Origin: Colius striatus | Lineage: Eukaryota > Chordata > Aves > Coliiformes > Coliidae | Direction: 5' to 3' | Length of the DNA stretch: 64,000 nucleotides | NCBI RefSeq assembly: GCF_028858725.1 | Contig: NC_084763.1 | Location: 22,005,501 to 22,069,500, forward strand | Part shown: piece by piece, positions 36,835-48,900 of the stretch | How positions within the stretch are numbered: position 1 is the stretch's first letter | How the letters are laid out: every line of letters starts with the position of its first letter | Notes under the pieces: generated by a model | Seen by the model: only the letters and a program-made list of their open reading frames with translations | Databases searched by the model: none | Told to the model about the DNA's origin: nothing | Position numbers and translations under genes: made by a program

Positions 36835-36909
36835 ATGGCCTCCGGGAGCGGTGTGGAGGGGGAGGCAGTCAGCGGGGCTCAGCTCATCGCTGAGTCCCTC
36901 AAGGCTCAA
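36835..36909 (+). CDS. HACL1: HACL1 coding exon 1
   Basis: 25 codons, [18 protein letters not shown] to SLKAQ; donor GTAAGA. VSGA(Q/K)xIAxxLK aligns with the start of the family. The ATG at 36835 has G at -3 and +4. The frame is open upstream to an ATG at 36652. Confidence 0.9.
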
Positions 36910-39900
36910 GTAAGAGCGCGGGGGAAAAGGGAAGAGCCTCCCTACGGCGAGCGGGCAGGGACAGTTCCTGCCGGCCCCGCCGCGGGCTAGAGGCCGGGCT
37001 GGGCTGGGTCAGCCCGCGGATGGCCGCGGGGCTGAGAAAAGCGAGTGTGCGCGGCTGAACTCACCTGGGCGCCGCTGCCGCTCTCCTGGGGGCGGGCAAG
37101 GCGGGCGCTGTGTGCGACAGGGAGGTCCCTCCCGGGAGCCGCCGGCCCCGCCCGGTCGCTGTGGCCCTCGGGCCGGCCTGAGGTGGTGGCACCTGCATAG
37201 CTTTCTGTGGCCTGTCACTTGCTTCCTTCTTACAAGCTTGCCCCTTCCCGAGCTCACCTGATACCCCCGTTATTGTCAAGCAATACCGACCGCCCTCGGC
37301 GGCTGTTCAATTTTATGTGCCTCCTGTTTCTCCTTTACTGCTACCAAAACTCTGTGTTGTCTTTAAACTTCAGATGGCCCTAAACTGTCACTGGTCTTAA
37401 CAGAAGGCTTTCTGTTTGGCCTGTGTGACACACAAAAAGCTAGTTCAGCTTTATTACAATTTAAGCATAATCTTTTTTCTACACGTTTCTTCGAACATGG
37501 TGCGATGACAGTCGTTTCTTGTTGCCTTTTTGGTTTTTAATTTTCTCTGAAAGTGTGAAACACTTAGAAGGCATTTTCAGTGGAGGCAAAGTTGACATAC
37601 TGAGAAACAGGAAGATAACGTAGCAGAGAGATCCCAAGTAAGAAGTGGTCAGTAAAAAGCTCCAAAACATACGTCAACCCAGCGGCTGGGCTGAAGTATT
37701 CTTCCACTGCTTCTAAGCCTCCAAAACGAGTGCTTTCACAACTACAGAGGACTAAGCTGCAAGCACCAGCTGGCATTTTATGTTTCCACAGTGGCCTGTG
37801 AACTTCTATGTGCATATACATACATTGTTACAATTTATTTTTTGACTGCCAGTGTAGTTAGCATGACTGTGTTTGGCATGTGCCTGTTAAAACTGTCTGT
37901 TGGAAACAATTCTCATTTTGTTTAACATTTTTCTTTTTAGAATGTTGAATACATGTTTGGCATTGTTGGTATTCCAGTCACTGAAATCGCGATTGCAGCC
38001 CAAGCAGTTGGAATAAAATACATAGGAATGAGAAATGAACAAGCTGTAAGTATGTATCTATAGTAGGACCAATCTTTTATTTGGTTTACGATGAAATGAA
38101 ATCGAATTTAGATTTTCTTACTAGAATGAGTGGGGTCCCTAAATATTCCTTTAAAGAACCTGTAGAGAACCAGTTATTGTTATTTTGGAATGAAGTACTA
38201 CTGAATGAGGGTGGGTGTTTCCTTTTGCCTGTCTTTCCCCACTTCCATTTTCAAGTGCACTCTTCAAATAAGGGAATTACAGCTTCTTATTTTTCATTTT
38301 AGATGCCTTTCTCTAATTAGGGAGAGAAGATAGGCTGAAAATAGGGAGAAAAAGAATTTGAACAAAGCATTCCAACACAGAAAGAAAAAAATCTATCCAT
38401 CTTGTCTCCTTCAAGTAATGTATTGCCACATTTTATCTGACACTGTTTGGGAGGCTCATCCAGGTTTTTGTTTTTCTGTTGCTTTCTGCAGGCTTTTCAG
38501 TATACCTCTGCCTCACATTTTTCTACTGTCATTTTCTTTTGTTGATGCCTTCCTTTCCAAATTAGGACAATATTATCATTCTCTCTCTAATTGATAGCAT
38601 TTTCATTCCTTTTTTAGGACTTCCTTAGCTACTTCTTTCCTTTTGGTTTAGAAAGGTATTTTACTTAGGTCTAAAAAGGTAGATTTTTTTTTCCTTGTCT
38701 CTGTTCTGTTCTTGCAGTGCCCAGATATAAACCTGCTGATAGACTTGATTATGGACTATTTTGTTTGGATTTTTGTCAATATTTCAATATTTGGTCAAAT
38801 ATTGAATATATTCTTTTTTATAATTGTGGATTTTTTTTAACTGTGTTTTAAAAGCTCACCGAACATCAAACCATGTAAAACTATAATGCTTCTGAATGCT
38901 CAAAGTCAAGCACCAACATATACTCAGGTTCTTTTAAGTATATGTATTTCAGCTTCGTTGTCTAGGTATCAGAAACTAGACTCAATCCTACTAGCATTTT
39001 GATGTTATGCCTCTAGTTCTGGATTTGTTTGGTTTTCCCCAGTAGTAACTCTTTAGACATTCATTAGGTTCTTTGGTGGTCAGAGGTTGAATAAATACCT
39101 TCAGGTTTATACCTCATATTCCAAGATTGCTACACAAGCTGGCTGCTAGCTATTGGGCTGCTAGCAGATAGATCATCAGCTTTCCATCCTCAGAGTTGCT
39201 CTACTACAGTTGTCAGTTTTCCATAACTGAAATTGCTTGATTATTACTTTATTGGGAGATTTTTATCTTGTCTATGGGTCCTGTCTCTCTATGAACTCTA
39301 TTAATTATAAAAACAGGTTTATATTCCTGTGGGCCATTTAGCAAGTATTCTAGTTTTAGCTTGGGTTATGAACATGATTGAAATTAATTTCCTTATGTGT
39401 TTATAATTAACAGAGAGGATTGCTCTGCTCTGCCAGATGAGGTGCTGTCCTATTTATCACTCTTTACTTGACTCTCTGTTATAATGAAGAAGAAACTAAA
39501 CATTCTGTAGAGTAATGATAAGGTAGTTTCGTTTAGAGGAATAACAATAACATGAAAACTTGTTTTAACATAAAATGTCAGGGTTCCTCTTCTTTGGGGA
39601 GTGGAAAAGGATGAAAAAAGATATATCTTGTGGTGGGCTTGTTTTATTCTTTGCCCTCAGTGAAGGCATAGAGTAATTTCATGGCAAAGGAGAAGATCAA
39701 ATGTTGTAGGCAATACATTCAAGGTACGCTTAATATTTACACATCATAGTTTTAATTGTCTAAATTTATTAGTCATGGGATCTGGCTGTGGAGAATGTGA
39801 TGGTGTTATTTTTCAAGGCAGCTGTACGTGATTTGAGATAAATGGAAAACAAAGTGTTTTTTCCAGGGATTGAATTTCTGCCTCATTTATGGGCCAAAAG

Positions 39901-42900
39901 TAGTAAAGCCCATAAAACAGCAGAATAAACTATTTCACTAGAAAGATCAGATCAAAGCCTGAAGTTTAAAGTGAAGTTGTGCTACCAGCATCCATTAGCT
40001 GATCTCCAGTGGCCCATAACATGGCATGTTTGCTAGAAGCATTAAATTCATGTCCCATATGCCCCTTGAACTCTGAATAGTTGTGTAGCAACTTGGTAAG
40101 GGAATGTGTTTTGTGTATCTATCCCTGGGTAATTAGAGATTTCTGTGATTGTTTAGATTGATAACCCAGGTCAGTTTTGAACTTTAGAAAAACTCTTTAC
40201 TAGGTTGTTACTCATTAACAACACACGTTGCTATGTTTAAGTCCTAATCCTCAATAATAATTACCACTACATATTCAAAGCAACTTCTTGGTAATTGTAC
40301 CCCAAATTAGTCATGAGTATGCAATATCCTGGAGCTGGTGCAGCATAGTTAGTGCTGATGATGCTACCTGATGTTGACAGCTTGAGAAATCTTCAGTAAA
40401 GAGCAGCTGGAACCAAAGTGGGCATCTTTTTTTCTCCAGCCCTGAGATTCAAATTCTCTTTTGACAAGGCCTTTCAGTTTCTGAGCAGATCTTGCCCCTT
40501 GGCCTCTGTGCCTGGACTATGGACCCTGCAGTGCTGGGTGGTACTTTCCCATCTGTTGGCTTTTTTTTTTTTTTCTGTTTTGGTATTTTCCTTTTGCTTA
40601 ACTGTTGCTGCTTTGGCTAAATCAAAACCAGTGTCTTCTCAGATCTCAAATTTGCACTTTTTCAGTGACCAGTAACTGGCTGTCAGCACATCTTTTATTA
40701 TTCTAGGACCGCTGTTTTCAACCCATGGCCTTATTTTCAAGGATCCCGTTTAAGTTGCACGTGGTAACAAAAGACACTCAGGTTCATACAGCAGGTTCTC
40801 ATAAGTTGATCACAACCCCTAAAAGTCAGTCCTGGAACACTGAGAATTAGATACAGTTAACATAAGGGCCTCAAACCTGCCCCTAGGCATGGATGACAGC
40901 ACTGTTTTAGCTGAGACACTGGGTACAGAAATGCTTAACCATTGTTTCTACACTATGTTGTGTTTGTTTGCTTATGTTTGAGTTGAAGACATACTAGTTA
41001 AGCCTTAGTATTATAACTTTTCTTTTTGGGTGTTATCCATTAAGTGTTAGACCTTGCTGAATTCAAGAACATGTGACTATGAGGAAGTTGGCAATGTCAT
41101 GTGTGTGAATCTTGTGGAGTTCTTGCATCACCTTTAAGCTTCTGTTTCTACTTAATCACATATTGTCTTGTTACCAGATGAAGCATGTATGAATGGTTAA
41201 TATTACTACAGGAATAGGATAAAAATACTCCATAATACTACTGGTGTTATGCTGAGACATATTGTAGGTGTTAACTTTTGTGAAAGTTACCAAAAATGCA
41301 GATTTCTTTAAAAGTTCAGTGGGAAAAAAAGTGGAGTGAGAAGTACTTCAGCAGCTCAGCTTGGGAAAGACAATCCATAATTTTCTAATGAATCTCTCCA
41401 GCATTTCAACCTTTAGCTTAGTTTCTGAAATACAATGAGTCATTACAGTGATGACTGCATTTCTGTTTGTTGCCTTTCTCAATCCCTCTTCTGTATTAGT
41501 ACAGAAGGCAGTGGAAGACAGAAGGATTTTTATGCTGTTCTGTTAATTTTGCTGTGCTGGTTTTAGGGATTTTCTTTTACGTGGTTGTTTTTTTCTTTTT
41601 TGCATCTCATATTCCTAATGTGGTGTCCTGGAACAACAGGTGCCTGGAGTGTGAAGAGGAGTTTTGAGATTTTTCACATAAACTGTCATGAAAGTACCTT
41701 ATAATGGGGAGGGTGAGGGGCTGCTTTAACTTACATTTAAGCGTTGATGATCAGGGAAAAATCTGTACCTGCTTATTTTCAGTATTTTTGTTGACAGTTA
41801 TGTATATCTCATGAAATGTATATGTAACAACTGTGTCATTAACTCAAATATTTTTAATAGGCCTGTTATGCTGCATCTGCTGTTGGATATTTGACTGGCA
41901 GGTATATTCCATATTTATTAATATTTGTAATAGCTTATAATATCTGTGTTAGACTTGACAGTTGGAAGCTACAAACATTTTTCTGTTTTGAAGCTGAACA
42001 TTTTTTGTGTGAGTAGATATAGGACAGTTAAAATGGAACATAAATGATTTTAAAACAGTTATCACTGTTTCTGTTGCTGTGATTCAAGGTAGAGGCAAGG
42101 AGGTGCTTAAGCTCATACAATACTGTGCACTTTGCAACTTTATTTTTTACCTTTGAATATTTGAATACTAACTTAACACCATTGGTATGAGGAGCAGAAA
42201 TCACACCACCAGCGTTTGTTGCAACTTGGTGGATCTCATCATCTTCAGTCTCATCATCTGGGCATATTGTTCAACAAACATAAAGTTCCATTTAAGGAAA
42301 AACTTCTTTCCTGTGAGGGTGAGGGAGCCCTGGCACAGGCTGCCCAGAGAGGTTGTGGAGTCTCTTTCTCCAGAGGTTTTCAAAACCCGCCTGGACACAT
42401 TCCTGTGCGACCTGATCTAGGTGGACCTACTTGAGCAGGAAGGTTGAACTAGATGATCTTTAGAGGTCACAGAATGGTAGGGGTTGGGAGGGACTTTTAG
42501 AAATTATCTAGTCCAACCCCCCTGCAGAAGCAGGTCCACCTAGATCAGGTCACACAGGAACATGTCCAGATGGGTTTATGAAGACCTCCAGAGAAGGAGA
42601 CTCCTCAACCTCCCTGGGCAGCCTGTGCCAAGGCTCTCTCACCTGAACAGTGAAAGAGTTCGTCCTTATGTTTAAATGGAACTTTTTGTGTTCCACCTTT
42701 TTTCCATTACCCCTTGTCCTGAAGGGACAAAAGTTCTCTTCCAACCTCTACCATTCTATGATTCTATGAAATACCTTATCAATACAGAGTCTGATAATAT
42801 ACCTTCCCATCTCTGCTGTGCTTTTCCTAACATGATGTATTGTTTTTTCCACTTTTACTGCATTTTGATCTTACTCAAACATTCCCTGGCCTGTGACTTG

Positions 42901-45900
42901 ACAGATGTGCTTCTTGGGTATCCTGTGGGTTCTTTTCTAAAATAAACTTCTGTTTGCTCACAGACCCCATGGTGCAGGTGATTTTTTTTTCTGTCTACAA
43001 GCATGGCATCTGTGATACAGTCTTGTAGTTTTTCTTCCTTTGAATAATCCTTTAGAAGTAAGGTGATTTTTATGTAAAGAGTCTGTAAAGCTACTAAGGA
43101 ATGCTCAGTAATTAAGAATGGTCATTTTATCTCATCACATGGCATAACAACTGCCTGTGCCTGAATGAAACTGTGATGACATTTGTGTTGAACTGGAAGC
43201 ACTTCTTCCTTTCTGAGCATTTGTCATTAATATATAGTGCTAAAGTGGAGTTGAAAAAACTGTGGATGTAAGTGGCATACCATGGATGGTGTGGTTGGCA
43301 TGTAACAACTGTACACTTGCTTTTTCAACTGGATAGATAAAACTGAATGATTTTTGATTCCTATGTCTATCTTTAGTCCCTCATACAAATCCCTTGCCAT
43401 TCATGCATTTTGGTGACATGAGTAAAATTAATATTTCAGCACCTTACTAATTTTTGTTCATTATTTATTTTATGTTCCCTGTGGTCACTTTCCTTTTCTC
43501 TCTCTTTGTTTTTTTTTTCCTTTCTTTTTGATTTGATTTTCTTGTCTCCTCCTCTAGGCCAGGAGTGTGTCTTGTAGTGTCCGGTCCAGGGTTTTTACAT
43601 GCCCTTGGAGGGATGGCAAATGCAACCATGAACTGCTGGTAATTTAACTACATTTTCCCTTTAAAATTGTCCTAATTGTTTGCTGTTATTTTTTGCAGAT
43701 GTTGAGCTCCACAGTATTTTTCTTTCTTGTAATGAGAAAGGAATCCGTTATTTATCAACTTTAACAGTAATTTAGTTCAATTTTTTGTATTCTCATGGAT
43801 AAAATTCTACTTTTTGTTCTACTCCATTAGGTGTGTATTGAAAAAATCTGTCAGTATACCTGATTGTATGAATAGATTTGAAAATGAAATTGATCTTCAG
43901 CTCGTAATGCTTTATTGATTGTGGAAGGTCTTAGGGTTTTTTCTAGATTTAAATCCATATTGCCTTTGAGTCACTGTATTTCATATGTGAACAAATTGAC
44001 AACTGCATTGTTAAAATCCATATTTGTTCCCCATGCAGACGTTTAGAGCAGTAACTAAGTACTGCGTTAAATGATGTACAGAGTGATGGCATTTATTCCC
44101 ACAAGCCTTCACAGAGACAAAGCAACTTGAGCTGATCTGCCCCAGAAAGCTGTGTGAGGTATTTGAGGTTCTGGTAATACCAAGCACACGTGATCTGGAG
44201 CATTAGATGAGCAGTGGCTAATGCACAAGGGAAGCTTGCTAATGGGAATGCTAACAAATCAGGTCTCAGACCTCTAGTTTTTAAAATGCTTTATGTTTTT
44301 TATAGAAAAAAAAAGTGGTTGACTAAAGTTTTACTGTCCCTATGTGAACTTAGATTAAAACAAAGATCATACAAAAACCCCTTACTCTTAAACAGTCACA
44401 GATTTAGTTATAAGAAGGAAGCATGCATGGCACTTGCTTATGGATTTGCAGGAGATATTTCTATGTTCTCACAAATTTATTTTTGTCTGAGATAAGATCT
44501 GTTTACCTGACTTGATCTTGCAGAAACTGATACTTCTGCAAACAGTGAAGAGAAACCTTCTACCTAGTTAGACAGAAGATTTAGTAATGTAGTAAGAAGA
44601 TGTGTTTTCACTCATCAAACCACAGTATTTGCCCAATTATTTTTTCACTGGTCATATCAGGCTTGCCTTTTACCCACCATTTGCCCAAAAGGAGAGAAAT
44701 AAGCATTCATAAACTCTTAAGTCTAGCCTAATGAAATCAGTTTCCATTGGCTGCTTCATTAGTAGGCACCTTCATTGAATGTTTGAGTATTGCAAGCACA
44801 TTTTCACATTTACTTACAAGAAAGGGTGCTATGCCTGGAGAGGAGGACTAGGGAATTTTCTGTTGAGTTAACTAATCAGCTTTCTAGCTTGTTTCACTAG
44901 ACAACAGTATGAATACTTGGGTAGGGACTATGGAGAAGGAATGTTGCAAGGGAAGGGAAGAGCAGGAGTAGCCCAAACAAAGGAAAGGAGTTGAAAATAC
45001 AATAAACATGTAAGTATTTGGTTACACTGATCTAATGCAGTCTGGTGCAACAAGGGACGTAGGCCAACATCATCTAAACACCTCTCACTTGACCAAGTAC
45101 TCCTGCTGCTTGCCCTCTTGGCAGCTCTGACAATTGTCTACCCCAACAATCACATTCAGTTCATTATTCTGGCAAAAAGCCAGCCCAGAAAAAATAAGCC
45201 AACAGTGTCATGCTAGATGCATAATCTAAATTGTCTTGCTCTGCAGCCAGGCAAGCATCTAACATCTAAGCAAAGGATGGAGAAGGTTATGCAGCTAGGA
45301 GCAGAAGTTAGAGAAGCCTTCCCCTTCCTGTGACAACAAGGTATTCATTAAGCCTCCTGCTGCTTTAACGAGGTGGCTGAGGAGACCAATGTGTAGGGCA
45401 AGGTTAGCACTCATCAGTATCTCCCAGATGTCGTGCAATTCCCTGACCTTACACCTGACATTGTTAATGTGCTACACTGGCTGAGCTTTGGCTCATTTCT
45501 CACAGAAGTAAGTTAACAGTTGAACTGACCCTGCTGGTTCTGATTTTAAATAGCTCAAACTAAGTGATAGTTGTTAAAGCTCAGTCTGAGTTGTCCTCCT
45601 TGAGCCTGGAGACCCATTCTGCTGATTCCACTCTGATTCAGTCTCTTCCATGTCAAAGAAACCTCTTCTGCAAGAAGATCAATCAGTCTGTTAGCAAAAT
45701 TTGCTACCAATTGTGCTTTTCTAAATTTTATTGCCTGAGCACAGGTTGGCTGACTAGAAGAGCCTCTGATTTATCCTGGAAGCTTGTCACTGTGAGCTCT
45801 TGGACATGTAAATCTTGCCAACTAGGTACTTAATGAGGCTAGGTAAACTGCATTTCTGAGAGTAACACCAGGTTAAGTACCTTTTGATATTTCATGTTAA

Positions 45901-48900
45901 AAATTACCTACTGTTCTGCAACCATCTCTCTTGCCTCATTCCAAGCAAAAAGTTTTGTATCTCAGTTTGCAGCAGTTGGTAAGATTTTGGTATACAGTGG
46001 CATGGTAAAATACTGTGCTCTTTACCTCAAGTTGCAATTGCAGTTCAGTTTACTGAACTTCTGCTGCCACAAGGCTATAAGGCTTGCTATTCTTATTAGT
46101 TTCATTATACTCAATGTTTCTCCTGCCTCACTATTGCTTTTTTACTGAATTTATAAGCACTGTTCTTTAAAATGTCTACAGTATTGTGACAGTAGTACAA
46201 TGATTTCTTTGGGAGAGAGGCTTCTTTCTGGTTACAGTTATGTAAACTTAAAAGCAGAACCAAGTCTCTTCAAGATAGAGATGTTGAAGCTGGCATTCTT
46301 AAAAGGAGAGCAGTTTCTTAATTATATTTCAATATTGAGAAGTATTTTTTTAATTAAAACATATAAATAAAATTTGGGAGGAACATAGGGTTTGTCACTG
46401 TGAGACAGACTGGTTATATATGGATAGTCATAGTCACTTTGCTGAGGGGAGAGAATCAGCAGAATAAAAGGACTAGAGCATACAGCAATTGTGTTTTTCC
46501 ATAGGGATTGTTCACAGAGGTGAGATACAGCCTGAAGTTTTCATGTCACCATGTCAGGGGATTAGAATGAAAATTTTTACTTGTGGCAGAGGAATGGCTT
46601 GATTATGAAGCTTGGATGTAGTTACACATATATCTCTAAATGGGGATTATACATGAGCGTGCTGTGAATGTTTCAGTTTAATACATTATATAGATAAATG
46701 CAGTCAAAGGAAAGGCTGCATCTAAAGAGAAATTATTTAGGAGAAAAAGCCTAGAAAGCTATTGACCCAATATCTCACTGTAGTGTGGATGAATGAGCAG
46801 ATTAATAAGACAGCTTTTGTGTCAGCAGTTAGCTTTTTAAGGAGTTTGACCTACAAACTGAATAAAAGACCAGTTTTTAGTCACTGTAGGAAAATCACAA
46901 GTTGTATTTTTTGGAAATGCTAATTAAAATGTGCTACTACGGAATGTGTAACCCATATTGTAAAGTAATGCTGCCTTTCTCACATAGACATGAAATAATG
47001 TAACAACAGGACTGACTGTAGGCATGTTAATTTTTTGTTCATTGCTTTGATCTTGGGGTTTTTTCCTAACAACTGGTTGCAGGGAGAAGTGCTGTCAGAT
47101 AAGCATCTAACTTCCACTCTGTATGTGTTACGATGCCTCTTATAAACACACATCTTAATACTTTTTAATTTTTAGATTAGCTCTTGTCATTTTTCTTAAA
47201 CCACATTGTCAATCATTTTATCAAAATTGAATGAAAGTTGCTAGCAAAAGGTCTTGATTTGAGAATTTTTATGATGCAGAACGCTTAATATGGCCAGACT
47301 GTCCTAAAACTAGTGACCCAAAAGCTTCTAGGAAGTCTACTGGCTGACACACTGTTATTTGTAATCCTGTCCTCTTGGTCACCTCCTGTTCCTGTTGAGA
47401 TCTGAAGGTACACAACATTGCAAGAGCAGTTGTAAAAAATATATGTTGACAGGTTTCTTTTTTTCTTCACTGTTCTTTTTTAGGCCTTTGATTGTTATTG
47501 GAGGCTCTTCTGACAGGAATCAGGAAACCATGGGAGCTTTCCAAGAATTCCCACAGGTACATAGATACAACTTTCTTTAGAAAGGTTTCAGTTAAATAAT
47601 TGATATTGTGTCTCTGCTAGTGTAGGATAACAATTGCAAACAGTTAACACTTCCATACAGATCTTATAATGCTGTTGATTTGCTCCATCTACTGGTTTAA
47701 AACGGACATTGTTTAAATACAGCAGATTACCTGGAACATCTTTGTACATGCTTATGTTAGAATTCATGCTCTGATTTAGGTTCTCAGCTGGTATAAATTG
47801 TTTTTGTCTGTCGAAGAAAGCAAAGAAACTTTCTAAGAAAAGAAGCACCACTTCCCAGGGCAAAAGAAACCCCAAAACTTAAGCACTCAAGGGCATGAGT
47901 ATGGCTTTGACAGTTTCTACCAGCTGAAGAACTGCATCTTTCTATGTGGGAGTTTTCAGCTTCTTGCTTTCCATTTGGCATTTCTTCCATTTTATTTATG
48001 TTGAAATGAAATGGAAATGGGCAAATCACTCTGAGAAATGGATATAATGGTTATTTGGTTTTATCCAGGTTGAAGCTGGTAGGCTGTACAACAAACTGTC
48101 GGTCCGCCCAAGTAGCCTGGAAGTTATTCCTGCTGTCATTGAAAAGGTAAGAAAAAGTACTAAATTAGCAACAGAAGATCAAGTAATTGTCTCATCCTGT
48201 TAGGCAGCAGTTGATTGAGTAAATTAACAACCAGGGAGGTTTTTTCTAGGAACAATGCTATAGAACACGTTAGAAATAGGTCATGGTCCAACCTGGTGCT
48301 TACTGATCCCTGCAGTGCTTTCATAATCTTCAGAGTTTGAAAATTTTTATGAAATAAATACTTTAAGAGATACAATAACTCAAAATGCAGTGCTACAGAC
48401 TTCAGCTCTTTTACTCCTCGTTATTTGAAGGAGATTGGGGTGGGGTGGAGGCTGCAGTGGGGAGGTGCCTGTGTTTAGGGTTTGAGTCTGGTTGTTGATT
48501 TGTTGGGTTTTTTTGAAAGTAAGAGAAAACACATTCTTATTTCAGTGCTTCAAAAAGTGTTACAGAAGTCTCTTGCTACTGCTGTAGCAACACTTCATCC
48601 CTGTCATCCTAAGTTCTGCATACAATGATACCACTTCCAGAAATGCAAATTCAGCAGAGCATCTGTCTGTAATAGAAGACCTGGAATCAAAAGTAATAGA
48701 GAATAGAGGCATTGGTTGTCTTGTACATTGTTTGTGCTATTTTTAATAGACTGCAATGTGAAAGTTTAATTTAGTGTTGCCAAACACAACAGTTGATAAC
48801 ATGATTGTCTCATCATAAATAAAACAAAGAATTTACAGTTGAGTACTGTGCATCTACTGAAAGGCTTCAACTGGCATATAGAAGAAAATGTCAAAGCTAT

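Larger units (their letters stand above)
36190..37270. promoter_or_regulatory. CpG island, shared BTD/HACL1 promoter
   Basis: An abrupt change from AT-rich to very GC- and CpG-rich sequence, with many GGGCGG/CCGCCC-type Sp1 boxes and no TATA box near the expected starts. It covers HACL1 coding exon 1 and the proposed BTD 5' exon, so it should drive both strands. Long open frames here on both strands are a by-product of the base composition. Confidence 0.85.

Noticed and set aside
36213..36990. Several long overlapping ORFs on both strands (up to 195 codons)
   Set aside because: They lie in a CpG island where stop codons are rare by composition. Only the part in frame with HACL1 exon 1 is supported.
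42187..42744. ORFs of 64-77 codons on both strands
   Set aside because: They fall within the nested CR1 3' ends, which are untranslated in the element.
45040..45480. GC-richer patch in HACL1 intron 4, considered as a retroelement or exon
   Set aside because: No open frame of note, no recognisable repeat motifs and no convincing splice sites.
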